DNA of 64,000 nt from Fagopyrum homotropicum (lineage: Eukaryota; Streptophyta; Magnoliopsida; Caryophyllales; Polygonaceae). The notes under the pieces are model-generated. The model had not been told where the DNA came from. It made no database searches and saw nothing but the letters and a program-made list of their open reading frames with translations. Both the position numbers and the translations under genes were made by a program. Location: NCBI GenBank assembly GCA_033239125.1, contig BSWB01000001.1, forward strand, positions 29,601,501 to 29,665,500. Direction: 5' to 3'. Shown piece after piece: positions 46,067 to 58,100 of the stretch (positions are counted from its first letter, which is position 1; each line of letters begins with the position of its first letter).

Positions 46067-47611
46067 ATGCGAAGAAATCGTGATGGGAATAAAAAAATCG
46101 TTCCTTACAATCCCGAACCAGAAAAGACATACAAAAGACGCTTGAAAGAAGCTAAGATGGCCAACCAAGTCGAGTCTTGAGGCCGAATTGAAGGAGGCGC
46201 TGGAACAACTATGCTTCAACAAGGAAGAACTGCGACTAGAAAAGGAAGAAACCCGCGCAAGGACGGAAGCAATCGAAGCAGATATGGCAGTTTTACGGGA
46301 CCAATATCTACCTCGACCGAATCCAAATCCTCGACCGAGGCAGGATCCAGTTCCAAATCCTCGACCGAGGCAGGACCCAGCTCCAGCTGCCCCGGCCGAG
46401 ATACTTCCACCTTGGATGCATGTCCGAGATGTTCTTTTTGCAAGTATCCCACATACCCTAGGACAGAGGATGGACCCTAATCAGCAAGTGAGGCGTCCAA
46501 GAGTCAACCTAGGTGATCCAGCGGAACATGATTATGAACTTCGACCGCAAGTTCTTTCCATGATCCGCCAATGCCAGTTTGGAGGTTTAGAGAGGGAGTC
46601 TCCGCATCAACACTTACAAAATTATGATATTTTGATGGAGACTTTGAGACCTTCAAAAGTGGAAAATAATAATTACAAGCTAAGGCCTTTTTACTTTTCT
46701 TTGAAGGACATGGCGCTTACTTGGTATCAGTCTCTTCCTCCCGGAATGATCAACACTTGGGAGGAGATGACGACGGAGTTCCTAACTAAATTCTTTCCCC
46801 CTCCAAAACCGATGAAATGAGAGGGAAGATTAATGCATTTATCATGAAGGACAAGGAGAGTTTGTCCGCGTCATGGGAGAGATTTAAAGACATTCTTTTG
46901 GATTGCCCACATCATGGGATTCCAAAGATAGAGTTGTTGGAGATATACTTCAAAGGAGTGGATGGAACCACCCAATTCAACCTTCAACTACTATCCGCCG
47001 GCACGTTCATGGACATGCCGATAGATAAAGCTTTGGAGTTTATTGAGAAACAAGCTTTGCACATGGAGAAATACTCCCACTAAGGAGCCGAAAATAGAGT
47101 TAAGAGAGTCAACTTCCAAGAAGCTCCATCAAATGATAATCAGCTCACCTCCATCAAGAATGATGTGAAGCAATTGAAGGATCTTTTGGTTGCTCACACC
47201 AAAAAGGAGGAGGGAGGATATCAAGGCTCAAGGAACAACAACAATGGTTCCCGGAACAACAACTACAACAACAATAGAGGCTCCAAGAGCAACAATTGGA
47301 GATCCAACAATCAAAATTCGGGTAACCCTTAATCTAACTCCAATTCTAATAATTCTTCTAATCCTTTCCTCTCTTCTTCTTCTACTCCATTGAAGAGTCA
47401 GGAACCTAGCTCAAGTTCGTCCCAGCCAGCGAAGAAAGATGCAGTGTTGGAGGCCATCTTGATCAAGCTCAATGCTATGGAGACATCCATGACATCATTT
47501 TCGAAGGCACAAAAAGCCTTAGAACAACAATTCTTTAACAAGGTGAATGAAGCACCAAGAGACCCAGGGAAGCTCCCAGCAAGGACATAGAGCAACCCAA
47601 AAGGACAGATC
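46067..47611 (+). pseudogene. B2 gag
   Basis: The start ATG at 46067 lies in the conserved TCTTAGGTTTATG context. A small deletion near 46170 shifts the frame; from 46188 about 200 codons are open. Two tandem B signature words (46311-46400) are translated as a Pro/Arg-rich repeat. The core and EKQALHMEKYSH follow, then an Asn-rich tract (47235-47330). Further breaks lie near 46810, 47083, 47330 and 47587. No zinc knuckle is present. Confidence 0.86.
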
Positions 47612-49756
47612 ATGGCAATAACGACGAGAAGTGGACTGAAAACTGCAAATCCAGTGCCTCGCTCAATGCCAATGAAGAACACCTCGGTCCAGGTACGGAC
47701 GATGAACACTTCGGCCGAGATACCAACTGAGGTGGAACCTCAGAAAGCGGAGGAGAAATCTGAAGTTTATATTCCACCTCCTGCTTATAAACCACCACTT
47801 CCATTCCCCCAGTTAAGAGCCAGAGCACATCTAGACAAGCACTTTGGTAAGTTCCCTGACTTGATGAATAAATTACATATTAACATCCCTTTCCTTGATG
47901 GTATTATAGGGATGCCCGTCTATGGGAAGTTCTTAAAAGATATTCTATCAAGGAAGAGGAAGCTGGAAGACTTTGGTGAAGTAAGGATGACATCTAAATC
48001 CTCGGAGCTTGTTCAAATCATGAAGGAGAAGATGCCACCCAAATTGAGAGATCCCGGCTCATTTTGCATTCCCATTGAAGTTGGGGATGTTACTTGTGAG
48101 GCATTTTGTGATCTAGGAGCCAGCATGAGCATCATCCCACTGGAGCTATGTGTGAAGATCAGACATGGAGAGCCCAAGCCGGTGAAGATAAGATTATACA
48201 TGGCGGACCGCTCCATTACCCATTCCGTGGGCATTTTGGAGGATGTTCCGGTTAAGTTACGTAACTTCTACTTACCTATAGACTTTGTTGTACTTGACAT
48301 TCCCGCAGATTATCCCGTTCCTATCATTCTCGGGAGACCATTTCTAGCAACCTCGGGTTGCAATGTGGATTGTAAGAACCTCAAGTTGCAATTTAACATT
48401 GGCGGAGATCAAGTAGAGTTTGCATTGCTTGCTGCAATGAAAGGAGAGCCGTTGGAGGATGATATCTTCAACATCTATGATGAAGAAGAATCAAGAGAAT
48501 TGGTGAGCTCTATCCTTATTAATGATCCACTTGAAAGAGTTATTAGTTTTAGCTTAATGGAGGAAGGTATAGATGATTCTTGTGATGCAGATATACGGAG
48601 CTTAAAGGCACTGGAAGAAGATCCAAGAGCTAAGATTGAAAAGCTAATCCAGGAGAAGAGAAACTCCAGTTTTGGTCCCAGTTGCAGTACCTCGACCGAG
48701 GCACTCTCTGGACCAAGCGAGGTGTTCTTGACTGAAGAACATCTCGTTCACCCACTCTGGACCTCGACCGAGGTCGCAAGCGAGATACCGTCAATTGAGA
48801 ATAACAAACTTTATACTCCCTTTTTTGAAACTCATTCACAGTTGGTGGAGCACTTTCTCCACCAAACATCTGATAATAAAGAATCTTGGTATGCTGATAT
48901 TGTTAATTATCATGTTTGCCAGGAAATACCGCCCGGATTGACGTATGCTCGAAGGAAGAAATTCTTTAAAGATGTACGCCACTACTATTGGGATGAACCT
49001 CTACTGTTTAAGAGAGGTCCGGACGGGATGCTTCGAAGATGCATTCCGGAAGATGAAGCTACTAGTGTCATACGGCACTGCCACTCACTTCCTTGTGGGG
49101 GACATTCTAGCGCTCACAAAATATGCACTAAGGTATTACGTTCCAATTTCTTTTGGCCTACATTATTTAAGGATGTGCAAACATTTGTTGGTTCTTGTGA
49201 TGCATGTGAAAGAACAGGGAACTTATCTAGGAGAAACGAGATGCCACTCAACAACATCCAGGAAGTTGAGATTATTGATGTATGGGGAGTTGACTTCATG
49301 GGACCTTTCCCATCTTCAGGATGAAACCTCTACATCCTCCTAGATGTCGATTACGTCTCTAGATGGGTGGAAGCCATTGCCTCCCCCACTAATGACGCCA
49401 AGGTGGTTGTGAAGTTCTTTAATAGGAGTATCTTTCCATGTTTTGGGACTCCACGCATCATCATCAGCGATGGAGGGACACATTTCATCAACTGAAAGTT
49501 TAAAACACTTCTATCGAAGTATGGGGTAACCCACAAGGTAGCAACACCTTATCACCCTCAAACTAGTGGACAAGTCGAGATCTCGAATAGAGAAATCAAA
49601 GCAATCTTGGAGAAGATTGTCTCTAGGACGAGGAAGGATTGGTCCATGAAGTTAGACGACGCTCTTTGGGCTTACAGGACCGCATTCAAGACTCCCATTG
49701 GTACCACCCCTTATAATTTGGTATATGGGAAGTCTTATCATTTGCCCGTTGAGTTA
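47612..49756 (+). pseudogene. B2 protease fused to integrase N-terminus and core; RT/RNase H deleted
   Basis: 570 codons are open (47612-49324). The protease has D-L-G-A at 48110-48121 and ILGRPFLATSG near 48330. The spacer has signature words (48690-48775). An internal deletion near 48785-48800 then joins directly and in frame to the RNase H-integrase linker and the integrase zinc finger (HCHSLPCGGH, CDACER). The core has VDFMGPFP and, after a stop at 49322, ISDGGTHF and QVEISNRE. It is cut at 49756 by B3. RT and RNase H are absent. Confidence 0.88.
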
Positions 49757-49761
49757 GAACA
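49757..49761. repeat. Target-site duplication of B3, left copy (gaaca)
   Basis: The bases gaaca are repeated exactly at 60715-60719 and are part of the interrupted integrase codons. Confidence 0.93.
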
Positions 49762-51523
49762 TGTTCGCTCCAAACGGTGTGTGCAAGCTTTAAATTTATA
49801 ACCCTAGACGTATACTAAAAACAAGGATGCGAACCCGCAGTGTACGGGTCAATCGCGGTAAAAGCAAGAATTCCGGGGTGTCGATCTCAGGGACTTAAGG
49901 TGAAACCTAAGCAAGTATAGGTAGTTTATGTAATTACTAACCACAAAAACGATTAAAACAATCAAAGATGATAAAAAGTCAATTAAAGAGATATGCAATT
50001 CTAGGGATTAAAACATCTAGTTGTGGTTCTAACTCAAGATCTCAAGATAAGCGGACAAAGCTGAGATTTTGCAAAGGGAAGGTGTGACTAAAGTGGAATA
50101 GATCACCGGGTAAGTCTCAGTACTCACTAATCCCAAACCGTAACTCCTATTACCGGGTAAGTCTTAAGGAAATAAGGAAAACAACTATAACCTCAAACTA
50201 ACACACCACCTAAGGGAATAGAATCAACCTTTACCGGGTAAGTCTCAGGCTAACTCACAAAGATGGGATGAAGGCACACTCAAACCCCAATAAAGGATAA
50301 ACCTTTATTACCTACACTTAAGATCTTCGGTAAACAAACAAAGGAATTACCGGGTAAGTCTCATCCTAGGCTTGCATTGAACCAGAAAAGGTGTAATAAG
50401 AATAGGATTTGGTAAACTCTAACACTTAACTCTATGTTTCGGATCAGAAAGGTCACCTCGGTCAGACGAATTCCACCCCGGCCGAGATGTTCATCGACTT
50501 AATGAGATGCTCTAGGGTTAAGGATAAAGACTCGAGCTTTCAGGGTCCTACTGGAATATAAGATTATTCTATCATTGTTTTTCCCACAACCTTCAGGCAA
50601 TCACCCTAGAATCAAACAAAGAAATTAGCCACTCATCATCATGAAAGCAATAATCAAATATATGGGAAGAGAGTGAATAATTTGAACACAAAAACCTTAA
50701 GAACTAGGCTTCAATATATGAATCAATTATCAAACAAACAAGCGTTCTTTGGATCACAATCCAACAAGGCAATCAACAAAGAAGGGAATCTAAGAAAATC
50801 TTACAAAACCCTTCACAAAAGCTATAAAAGCTATCAACTTCCTTCCTTCAACCTTCCTTCAACCTCCAAAGATTTCTCCTAACTGTTGTATGCGGCCTCT
50901 TGCCATTCTATGCGTGTCTTCCAACCGTTAGCGGATGTTCGATTTGTGGATAATCCAACCCTTTTTATAGGAAAATTGCCTCCCAAAGATATAAGATCTT
51001 AGAAAGATATATTCCCATAAAATAGGTAATATATATCAGCTGACTTATCTTCTTCCTTCCAGAAATCCAGCGTAAAAATATAAGATCTCTCCTTCCAAAA
51101 ATAAAAGATATCATCCAAGAATAAAATATATCTCGCCGCGTCCAAGGTGCTCGCCTCAGTCGGGACGCTCCTCTGGATCACCTCGGTCGAGATGGTACTG
51201 TAGCTGACCGAGGTGGCTCTAAACTGAATGTGAAATCTCTCAAATATAGTCCAAAGTAAATCTCTAATCCAATTCCATGCTTCTTGGATTCTTCCTTAAG
51301 CTCCTGAATGTAGCTCCTGTGACTCCTTAGCTCCTTTAGCTCCATTTTGATGCAAAACGTGCAATTTTACCTACGATTACAACGAAACTTGGTGTAGACC
51401 TCGATTCTCGCAAAGGTAGATGAAACGACAATATAATCACATAATATACATCCAAACATGCAGATTATTGAAGATAAAATGTCTAAACAGGTCCCAAAAT
51501 ATAGACTATAATTCATGCTATCA
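49762..51523 (-). repeat. 3' LTR of B3
   Basis: The termini match 58957-60714. It carries the palindromic GGTAAGTCTC words (50100-50360) and signature words (50450-50490, 51140-51215). Confidence 0.92.
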
Positions 51524-52954
51524 AAATACCCCATACTTAGCCCTTGCTAGTCCCCAAGCAAGTTCCAAATTTTAGATACAAGATAGAATGGATTATAAGT
51601 CATAAAGATCAATGAAAAGTATTTCAAAACATTTTAGTGGTGTGCTACAATAATAGATCACTCTAAGAGAATGCTTCATGGAATTTAAAAATCAAAATAT
51701 GATCAAAACATTTTATAAATATAAGAAAGTTGTTAATCTTTGCATAAAATCATAGAATGCATACTAAATCATAATCATCGAAATTAATCATCTATAATCC
51801 AGTTTAAACTACTAAGTCAATCAACAAGCTCGAGGTCTCAAGGGCTTTCCAAATGAAAGTCAAGAAACGTGTGAGGGTGGGATGTATATAGGGAATGTGG
51901 TGATAGAATCTGGGAAAATGATCTTTACTTCACTTTCTTTGAACTTCAACATCTTTCGCCAATAAGCATTGCTTATTTTACTTTTTTACTTTTTGGGATG
52001 CATGGACAGAGGTGCACAATAACCGAAGCCTAGGAGATCAGCAATCATCAATTTCTCGAGATGCCTCAAACCCTTGATGCACATACCATGACCCGTTAGG
52101 AATATCGCTCAATCCGACTTTGGCAAGACACAAACACCCGACTATGTGAATGGTGCCGAGTTACTCATCATCATGATTGACTTCCCCAAACCTACTTGTT
52201 TCTTTCTAATTTCCAGCAAACATCTCAACTTTTCTTTCACTTGCTTTTCACTTTTGCTTGCTTCCAAATTCCCGGATAGGTAAAGGAGGCAAATATGTAT
52301 ATGAGGGGCTAAAGCATGATCAAGAAGAAGAAGAGAAGAGAATGAATTACCTTAATCATCCCAGGATGAAAGTGAGAGAACTCATTATGTGGTGTCAACC
52401 TTCAAATACAACATAATTTGATAAAAACAAAGTATCAAAAACATGTCAAAATTTCAAACAAAGCATTTAGCAACTTAAACATATCATAAAACCTTTCAAA
52501 CATATAAGGATTTCAAAACCAGTCAGCAAACAAAATCATCACTGAGGTCATATCCAGATAAGAAGCACAAAAATTGTTTCAAAAACTGTCTCAGTCAAAC
52601 CACCTCGGTCGAGATGTTCTAAGTAAACCGAGGTGCTGCACCTCGATTGGTCAGAGTCACTTCGGTCGAGGTCAATAAATTTTTTTTTTTCAAACCAGTT
52701 TTTGACGTTTTTCTCAATCAAATAACTTGTATGCATGCATGTAGTCTCACGTAAACACATAGAGCATAAAGAAAATCATAAATATCCATCGAATCATACA
52801 AACATACATATAAGTCAAATAATACATCCACATACCCCATACTTGGGACACATTGTCCCAATGGGTCAAATAAGTCTAAGAAAACAGAGTACTCATCGGA
52901 TAAAGCTGAGCTGCATAATAAATAAATAAAGAAAATCCTGCAAGCTCTAATCCT
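51524..52954 (-). other. B3 3' noncoding region
   Basis: It has the polypurine tract (51524-51538), the conserved block (52001-52194), signature words (52598-52670), and the second polypurine tract with hairpin (52832-52859). No gene is supported. Confidence 0.75.
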
Positions 52955-54322
52955 CTAGTCCCGATCCGGTGGTGGTGGTGGCATGTATGGGTACTGAGAT
53001 GGGTCGAATGGGTACCCCATGATATGATGAAATTGAATCTCAGCCATCGTGTGCTGGTAGTGCAGTCTCTTCTGCATCTCTCTAATGTCCAGGGATAAGG
53101 CGGCGTAGGAATCTATCACCTGGTCCGTCAGATCATCGATCCGGCGGTGAGCGACATGATCCCTATGTCTGCGTACCCTACGCCTGGCTGGACGTGCCGG
53201 TGCTGCAGCTGGCTCCTCCTCTGTCTCGTCGTCATCCAGATCGACGACCGGCACACTAGTCCCAGCTGTATCCGAACCTGTATCCATGGCAGCACTACCA
53301 TCCTCATCCTCATCCTCCTGCTCCTCAACCTCATCCTCCTCATCCTGTCTCTGAGCTGCTGCATCCCTAGCATCCTCCATAAGCGGAATCAATGCGGATT
53401 GCCAGTAATGCGGGTCATAAACAGAGAACTGAGCTGACCACCTAATACCCTGGGGTGTAGTCTGCTCCCAGGGCATCGCCACATACGGCGTAGTAAGTCC
53501 GCGAGGAACCAATATCCTCCTAATGATCATCTCCTGCAGCCCGAGCGACTTGGCAGCCGCCACCATAGTACACGCACTCAAATCCATATCCATGTAACTC
53601 GCAATGTGAGTCACTATCCCTCCGCAATAGATATCCCCCTTTGCCTTCGCCTTTATCTTGTGTAGATCCTCCGCTAGCATAACTCCAAAATCCGGAACTC
53701 CTCCGGTCACCATGCAGTAAAGACTCAGAAGCTCACCCTGTCTAATATTCTAGGACGTCTCAATACGCGCCAGAAGAGTCTCGCTAAAAATCCGGTGAGA
53801 AAGTCTAAAAGCTAGGTGGAAGATAATCCGCTCCCTGGAGTCTCCAGGTCTCCACCTGTCAGCATGCTCAACTACATGAGCTATCTGTCCCCAAAACTCT
53901 CGAACTATAGCTCGAGAAGGAAAGTCAGCAACTGTGGGGGCCGGGAAGCCGAAAATGTCCCTCCAGTGGTCCATAGGAAAAATGTAGTTCTGGTTCATCA
54001 ACCGGTACTTGATGGTGCGCTCAGTGGGCAAGTAAGTGACGGAGCTAACAAACTTCAGGGTCGGCTCAAGATAGGCTGGAGCTCTAATCTCAGTAAACTG
54101 CTCCAGCCCCACCATAGATATCATCCGCCACAGATCATCATCCACATGGAGGCATTCAAATGCAGAAATGTCCAAAAACCATGGTGCAATCACTGGACGT
54201 GCTGCTATGCGGTCATAGTCTACCTGGTGACGCTCTTGGATCACCGGTATAGAGCGGCGTGAAGAAGAAGAAGGAGAAGGAGAAGATCTATCTCTCAAAA
54301 CCAACTACCTGTCAGAACTCAT
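52955..54322 (-). pseudogene. B3 third ORF (ATHILA ORF-1-like)
   Basis: It is the longest version here, about 455 codons from the ATG at 54322 to the stop at 52955. It keeps the LWRMISMVGLEQF segment missing from B1. The acidic segment, an Arg-rich patch (ARRRVRRHRDHVAHRR) that could be a nuclear-localisation or nucleic-acid-binding signal, and a Pro-rich end are clear. Only two in-frame stops interrupt it: codon 6 (TAG near 54305) and 53750-53752. Both look like CAG to TAG. Otherwise the frame is intact, so it decayed recently. Confidence 0.8.
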
Positions 54323-54761
54323 CTCTTTCTATCACTGTCAGACCACCTCGGTCACTCTGGCAAATCTCAAGAACACCTCAGCCGAGGCACAGGCCGACTA
54401 GACCGAGGCGAAGTGTTGTGCGATCGTTTCTCTCAAAAATCCAGTTCTTTTCCCCCAATGTTACTACCAATGGTTCCTATGGGGTACTTAATCTTTTTCA
54501 AGCACAATGCAGGGGCAACCAAAGCCCAAATCGAATGAAATCAGTGGAAGAAGAGGAAGTTAGGGTTTTTTTCGAACTTACCCCAGATTTGGTCGATTCG
54601 GTGCGTTTTTACTGCAGATTGTTGCTTGCAAATCGATCCTCTATCCTTTCCTTGCAGTTTGGAAGCGAGAATCGTCGAAAACGAGCAAAAATCGAAGAGC
54701 GAGGCGAATTGGGCGTTTCGGTCGAGAGGGAGATAGAGGGAAGAGAGAGAAATCAATCTTC

Positions 54762-54769
54762 CTTTTATA
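54762..54769 (-). promoter_or_regulatory. Internal TATA box for B3 ORF3
   Basis: Minus TATAAAAG is followed by a leader with a strong splice-donor-like GGGGTAAGTTCG (about 54574-54585) and AAACCCTAA. Signature words lie upstream at 54790-54914. Confidence 0.7.
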
Positions 54770-55098
54770 CCCTTTTCTGGAACTTCTGTCACCTCGGTCG
54801 AGATGGTCTCGACTGGACCGAGATGGTACGGATCGAGGTGGATCTTCAGTAACCCTAGTCGTCTCGGTTGCTCAAGAATCATCTCGGTCGAGGTGCTGTG
54901 ATAGCAACCGAGATGTGTCTCAGTCAAACTCCGTTTTCTCAAATTCTCGAACTTCTGTCCTTTAAGTGTTGCTCCTGGGTTGTATTCTTTCCTTAGATGT
55001 AACCTGTTGTCTGTCTAGGACGCCAAAAACAAAACAAAGCAAAGCAAAAGCAAACTATCTAAGCTAGACTAGAAAAAAAAGGGAAAAGAAAGCAATAC

Positions 55099-55116
55099 CT
55101 TGGGTTGCCTCCCAAG
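55099..55116 (-). other. Post-pol hairpin, B3
   Basis: Minus CTTGGG-AGGCAA-CCCAAG. It is retained although the integrase before it was deleted. Confidence 0.8.
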
Positions 55117-55158
55117 AAGCGCTTGTTTTAAGGTCGCTAGCTGGACCGTACGGTATCC

Positions 55159-58100
55159 CTAAACATGTTGGGAGGTATCCTCACCCCATACTTCACCTTC
55201 ATCATGGGGTGAGATAAGGAAGTCTATCAAACGCTCCAAAAAGTGTAAGTGCTCATCGGGGAATGAATCATCTATAGGTGGTTTGTCCTTCTAGCGTGAA
55301 GAGGGAGGTAGCCGGCTGAGGTGATCCGCAACAGAATTTTCGGATCCCTTCTTATCATGGATCTCTAGGTCAAACTCTTGAAGCAAGAGAATCCATCGAA
55401 TAAGGTGTGGCTTTGCATCCTTCTTAGCAAGCAAGTAACGAATGGCAGCATGGTCGGTGTAGACAATAACTTTTGCCCCTACTAAGTAAGAACAAAACTT
55501 CTCAAAAGCATATACAACCGCCAATAGCTCCTTTTCGGTGGTGGCGTAGTTACGCTGGGCTTCATCTAGCGTCTTGCTAGCGTAGTAAATGGCAGTGGTC
55601 CGCCCATCCTTCTTTTGTCCAAGCACCGCTCCTACTGCCACATCACTCGCATCGCACATGATCTCAAAGGGCAAGGTCCAATCCGGAGGCTGGATAATGT
55701 GAGCGGAGATCAACGCTTCCTTAATCTTGTAAAATGCATCAAGACACTCCTGTGAAAACTCAAAAACAACATCTTTATTCAAGAGGTTAGTTAGTGGTTT
55801 AGAAATCTTCGAGAAGTCCTTGATGAATCTCCTATAGAAACCTGCATGCCCGAGAAAACTCCTCACACCCTTAACAGAACAAGGGGGGGGGGATGTTTCT
55901 CAATAGTCTCGATCTTAGCGCGATCGACCTCAATACCTTGATTAGAAACGAGATGTCCTAGCACAATGCCTTCATTAACCATAAAGTGACACTTCTCCTA
56001 ATTCAAAACAAGATTAGTGTCTTCACATCTTTATAGTACTAGAGAAAGGTTAGATAGGCAATCACCAAAAGAGGAACCATATACTGAAAAATCATCCATA
56101 AATACCTCCATGATCTCCTCTATATACTCGGAAAAAATGGCCATCATGCATCGCTGGAGGGGTAGCGGGTGCATTACATAATCCAAATGGCATCCTCCTA
56201 TAAGCGAATGTCCCCCATGGATAAGTGAAAGTGGTCTTCTCCTGATCATCCGGATGGATAGGAATCTGGAAGAAGTCACTATAGCCATCCAAATAGCAAA
56301 AGTGTGAATGTTGGGCCAACCGTTCGAGCATTTGATCAATGAAGGGAAATCTCCAATTCATCTCCGCCAATGTTGATAGGCGCTGGAACACCTCGCTTGA
56401 TTCTTCTTCATCATAGATGTTGAAGATGTCATCCCCTAGCTCATCTCCCCTCATTGCCGCAAGCAATGCAAATTCCACTTCATCTCCGCCAATGTTGAAT
56501 TTTAGCTTGGCGTTCTTACAATCCACATTGCAACCCGAAGTTGCTAGAAATGGTCTCCCGAGAATGATAGGAACGGGATAATCTGCGGGAATGTCGAGTA
56601 CAACAAAGTCTATAGGTAAATAGAAGTTACCTAACTTGACCGGAACGTCTTCCAAAATGCCCACGGGATGGGTAATGGAGCGATCTGCCATATATAACCG
56701 TATCTTCACCGGCTTGGGCTCTGCAAGTCCGATCCTAACACATAGCTCCAGCGGGATGATGCTCACGCTGGCTCCTAGATCACACAATGCCTCACAAGTG
56801 ACATCCCCAACTTGAATGGGAATGCAAAATGAGCCGGGATCCCGTAATTTGGGTGGCATCTTCTCCTTCATGATTTGAATGAGCTCCGAGGATTTAGATG
56901 TCATCCTTACTTCACCAAAGTCTTCCAACTTCCTCTTCCTTGATAGAATTTCTTTTAAGAACTTCCCATATACGGGCATCCCTAGAATAGCATCAAGGAA
57001 AGGGATATTAATGTGTAGTTTATTCATCAAGTCAAGGAATTTATCAAAATATTTGTCTAGATGTGCTCTGGCCCTTGACTGGGGGAATGGAAGTGGTGGT
57101 TTATATGCAGGAGGTTGAACATAAACTTCAGTTTTGTCCGACGCTCTATGTGGCTCCACCTCGGTTGGCACCTCGGCCGAAGTGTTCTTCGGCTGTATCT
57201 GGACCGAGGTGGTCTTCGTCTGTACTAGCATCGATCGAGGCACTAGATCTGTAGTTTTCAGTCCACTTCTCGTCGTTATTGCCATGATCTGTCCCTTGGG
57301 GTTGCTTTCCGTCCTTGCTGGAAGCTTCCTTGGATCTCTTGGCGCTTCATTCGCCTTGTTAAAGAATTGTTTCTCTAAGGCTTTTTGTGCCTTCAAAAAT
57401 GAAGTCATGGACGTCTCCATAGAGTTGAGCTTGATTAAGATGGCCTCCAGCACCGCATCTTTCTTTTCCGGCTGGGACGAACTTGATCCTTGCTCCTGGC
57501 TCTTCAATGGGGTAGAAGAAGAAGAAGAAGAGAGGAAAGGATTAGAAGAGTCATTTGAATTGGAGTTAGAGTAAGGGTTACCCGAATTTTGGTTGTTTGC
57601 CCTCCAATTATTGCTGTTGGATCCTCTATTGTTATTGTAGTTGTTGTTCCGGGAATCGTTGTTGTTGTTCCGGTATCCATTGTTGTTCCTTGAGAGTTGA
57701 TATCCTTCCTCCTCTTTCTTGGTTTGAGCAACCAAAAGGTCTTTCAATTGCTTCACATCGTTTTTCAAAGAGGTGAGTTGATCATTGTTTGGTGGAGCTT
57801 CTTGAAAGTTGACTCTTTTAACTCCACCTTCAGCTCCTTGGTGGGAGTATTTTTCCATGTGCAAAGCTTGTTTCTCTATGAACTCCCAAGCTTCGTCAAT
57901 CGGCATGTCCATGAATGTGCCGGCGGATAGTAGTTGAAGGTTGAACTGGGTATTGCAGTCCAATCCTTTGAAGTATATCTCCAACAACTCTATCTTTGGA
58001 ATCCCATGATGTGGGCAATCCAAAAGAATGTCTTTAAATCTCTCCCATGACTTGGACAAACTCTCATTGTCCTTCATGATGAATGCATTGATTTTCCCTC

